Shown here piece after piece: positions 61,314 through 64,000 of a stretch of 64,000 nucleotides of DNA. The position numbers and the translations under genes were made by a program. The notes beneath the pieces were generated by a model. That model worked only from the letters and a program-made list of their open reading frames with translations. It was not told the DNA's origin and ran no database searches. The stretch is from Arion vulgaris. Its lineage: Eukaryota > Mollusca > Gastropoda > Stylommatophora > Arionidae. Numbering within the stretch: the first letter of the stretch is position 1; every line of letters starts with the position of its first letter. Location of the stretch: positions 18,033,927-18,097,926 of the forward strand of contig CM036767.1 of NCBI GenBank assembly GCA_020796225.1. Reading direction: 5' to 3'.

Positions 61314-64000
61314 CACTACTACTCTACCTCGGGTATCCACTACTCTACCTCGGGTCTCCACTACTCTACCTCGGGTCTCCACTACTTACCTCATGTCTCC
61401 ACTACTTTACCTCGGGTCTCCACTACTCTACCTCGGGTCTCCACTACTCTACCTCGGTCTCCACTACTTACCTCGGTCTCCACTCCTCTACCTCGGGTCT
61501 CCACTACTTACATCGGTCTCTACTACTCTACACGGTCTCCACTACTCTACCTCGGTCTCCACTACTCTACCTCGGGTCTCCACTACTCTACCTCGTGTCT
61601 CCACTACTCTACCTCGGGTCTCCACTACTCTACCTCGGGTCTCCACTACTCTACCTCGGTCTCCACACTTACCTCGGTCTCCACTACTCTACCTCGGGTC
61701 TCCACTACTCTACCTCGGTCTCCACTACTCTACCTCGGGTCTCCACTACTCTACATCGGTCTCTACTACTCTACATCGGGTCTCCACTACTCTACCTCGG
61801 GTCTCCACTACTCTACCTCGGGTCTCCACTACTCTACCTCGTGTCTCCACTACTCTACCTCGGGTCTCAACTACTCTACCTCGGGTCTCCACTACTCTAC
61901 CTCGTGTCTCCACTACTGTACCTCGGGTCTCCACTACTTACCTCGGTCTCCACTACTGTACCTCGGTCTCCACTACTTACCTCGAGTCTCCACTACTCTA
62001 CCTCGGGTCTCCACTACTCTACCTCGGGTATCCACTACTCTACCTCGGTTCTCCACTACTGTACCTCGGGTCTCCACTCCTCTACCTCGGGTCTCCACTA
62101 CTCTACCTCGGGTCTCCACTACTCTACCTCGGGTCTCCACTACTCTACCTCGGGTCTCCACTACTCTACCTCGGGTCTCCACTCTCTACCTCGGGTCTCC
62201 ACTACTCTACCTGGGTCTCCACTACTGTACCTCGTGTCTCCACTACTCTACCTAGGATCTCCACTACTCTACCTCGGTCTCCACTATTCTACCTGGGTCT
62301 CCACTACTCTACCTCGGGTCTCCACTACTCTACCTCGGGTCTCCACTACTCTACCTCGGGTCTCCACTACTCTACCTCGGGTCTCCACTACTCTACCTCG
62401 GGTCTCCACTCCTCTACCTCGGGTCTCCACTCCTCTACCTCGGGTCTCCACTACTCTACCTCGGGTCTCCACTACTCTACCTCGGTCTCCACTACTCTAC
62501 CTCGGGTCTCCACTCTCTACCTGGTCTCCCACTACTCTACCCTCGGGTCTCCCACTACTCTACCTCAGGTCTCCACTACTCTACCTCGGGTCTCCACTAT
62601 TCTACCTCGGGTCTCCACTACTCTACCTCGGTTCTCCACTACTCTACCTCGGGTCTCCACTACTCTACCTCGGTCTCCACTACTCTACCTCGGGTCTCCA
62701 CTACTCTACCTCGGGTCTCCACTACTCTACCTCGGGTCTCCACTACTCTACCTCGGGTCTCCACTCTCTACCTCGGTTCTCCTACTCTCTCACCTCCGGG
62801 GCTCCACTACTCTACCTCGGTTCTCCACTACTCTACCTCGGTTCTCCACTACTCTACCTCGGGTCTCCACTACTCTACCTCGGGTCTCCACCTCAGGTCT
62901 CCACTACTCTACCTCGGGTCTCCACTACTCTACCTCGGGTCTCCACTACTTCTACCTCATGTCTCCACTACTCTACCTCGGGTCTCCACTACTCTACCTC
63001 GGGTCTCCACTACTCTACCTCGGGTCTCCACTACTTTACCTCGGGTCTCCACTACTCTACCTCGGGTCTCCACTACTCTACCTCGGGTCTCACTCTCTAC
63101 ATCGGGTCTCCACTACTCTACCTCGGGTCTCCACTACTCTACCTCGGGTCTCCACTACTCTACCTCGGTCTCCACTACTCTACCTCGGGTCTCCACTACT
63201 CTACCTCGGGTCTCCACTACTCTACCTCGGGTCTCCACTACTCTACCTCGGGTCTCCACTACTCTACCTCGGGTCTCCACTACTCTACCTCAGGGTCTCC
63301 ACTCTCTACCTCGGGTCTCCACTACTCTACTCGGGTCTCCCTACTCTACCTCGGGTCTCCACTACTCTACCTCGGGTCTCCACTACTGTACCTCGGGTCT
63401 CCACTCCTCTACCTCGGTTCTCCACTACTCTACCTCGGGTCTCCACTACTCTACCTCGGGTCTCCACTACTGTACCTCGTGTCTCCACTACTGTACCTCG
63501 GGTCTCCACTACTTTACCTCGGGTCTCCACTACTGTACCTCGGGTCTCCACTACTGTACCTCGAGTCTCCACTACTCTACCTCGGGTCTCCACTACTCTA
63601 CCTCGGGTTCCACTACTCTACCTCGGGTCTCCACTACGTACCTCGGTCTCACTACTCTACCTCGGGTCTCCACTACTCTACCTCGGGTCTCCACTCACTC
63701 CTACCTACCTCGGGTCTCCACTACTCTACCTCGGTCTCCACTACTCTACCTGGGTCTCCACTACTCTACCTCGGTTCTCCACTACTCTACCTGGGTCTCC
63801 ACTACTCTACCTCGGGTCTCCACTATTCTACCTCGGGTCTCCACTACTCTACCTCGGTTCTCCACTACTCTACCTGGGTCTCCCACTCTACCCGGTCTCC
63901 ACTACTTACCTCGGGTCTCCACTACTTCTACCTCGGGTCTCCACTACTCTACCTCGGGTCTCCACTCCTCTACCTCGGGTCTCCACTACTCTACCTCGGG
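61314..64000. repeat. 21-bp GC-rich satellite, over 120 units, continuing past the window
   Basis: Unit CTCCACTACTCTACCTCGGG T. On the minus strand it reads (VETRGRV)n. The strands differ strongly: this strand is mostly pyrimidine. Units vary by small losses (GGGT to GGT, ACTCTACC to ACTTACC), which repeatedly break the frame. It has a much higher GC content than the rest of the window. Confidence 0.97.

Noticed and set aside
61194..63593. METRGRVVETRGRVV repeat proteins
   Set aside because: They are translations of the 21-bp satellite, broken wherever a unit loses a base; no start context or splice signals.

Overview
This is an AT-rich, intron- and repeat-dominated stretch of an animal nuclear genome. 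Nothing in it is prokaryotic. The RNase H and reverse-transcriptase (RT) remnants, the great number of tRNA-derived SINEs and the mollusc-like LINE proteins point to a mollusc. My best guess, from remembered sea-slug (Plakobranchus/Elysia-type) LINE proteins, is a heterobranch gastropod; this is inference. Almost all long open frames in the window are repeat artefacts, not genes.

Genes. The left 12.5 kb holds the 3' end of one real gene on the + strand, read from spliced exons. Exons at 9265-9327, 11177-11219 and 12382-12524, plus a possible 24-nt microexon at 3147-3170, join in phase. They encode the C-terminal tail of a TOM1/TOM1L2-type endosomal adaptor: an acidic EMEQWL motif, then EFDRFLSERA, then an ending KTDKDENPLFAL. 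A second + strand gene, which I do not recognise, probably ends at 30511-30590. A weak exon candidate lies at 40862-40951. The rest is intron or intergenic DNA.

Mobile elements. (i) Three related SINE families (A, B, C) share a conserved core, CATGTCGTAAGAGGCGACT, present in at least 15 copies, with interchangeable 3' bodies. (ii) Further tRNA-headed SINE families (D, E, F, J, K, L, M, N) are present. (iii) About nine families of 5'-truncated, decayed LINEs (nLTR-1 to nLTR-9) occur, including a jockey-like RNase H fragment with all four catalytic acids. (iv) DNA transposons include an internally deleted hAT with TTF zinc finger and dimerisation domain, four hAT MITEs of one family (three with 8-bp target-site duplications), a 453-bp hAT MITE, a piggyBac-type MITE in TTAA and a mariner transposase remnant. 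(v) Four Penelope-like tails carry a hammerhead-ribozyme-like core. Many insertions are nested with readable 8-14 bp target-site duplications, so relative ages can be ordered.

Tandem DNA. Besides ordinary minisatellites, a 15-bp satellite (58.56-59.74 kb) and a 21-bp satellite (61.31 kb to the window end) are present. At least eight tandem arrays were born inside transposon copies: a LINE 3' end x12 (78 bp), the LINE RT motif-A codons x7 (34 bp), a LINE RT thumb segment x7 (48 bp), a SINE-B 3' tail x5 (87 bp), a SINE-J 5' head x6 (14 bp), a SINE-C/Penelope tail x2 (100 bp), and duplications in nLTR-1 and nLTR-7.

The most notable signals are this repeated conversion of TE fragments into minisatellites, the modular SINE family with its conserved core, and the common GCAAAGAAGAAGAAG-type 3' tail shared by several SINEs and LINEs, which suggests shared retrotransposition machinery.
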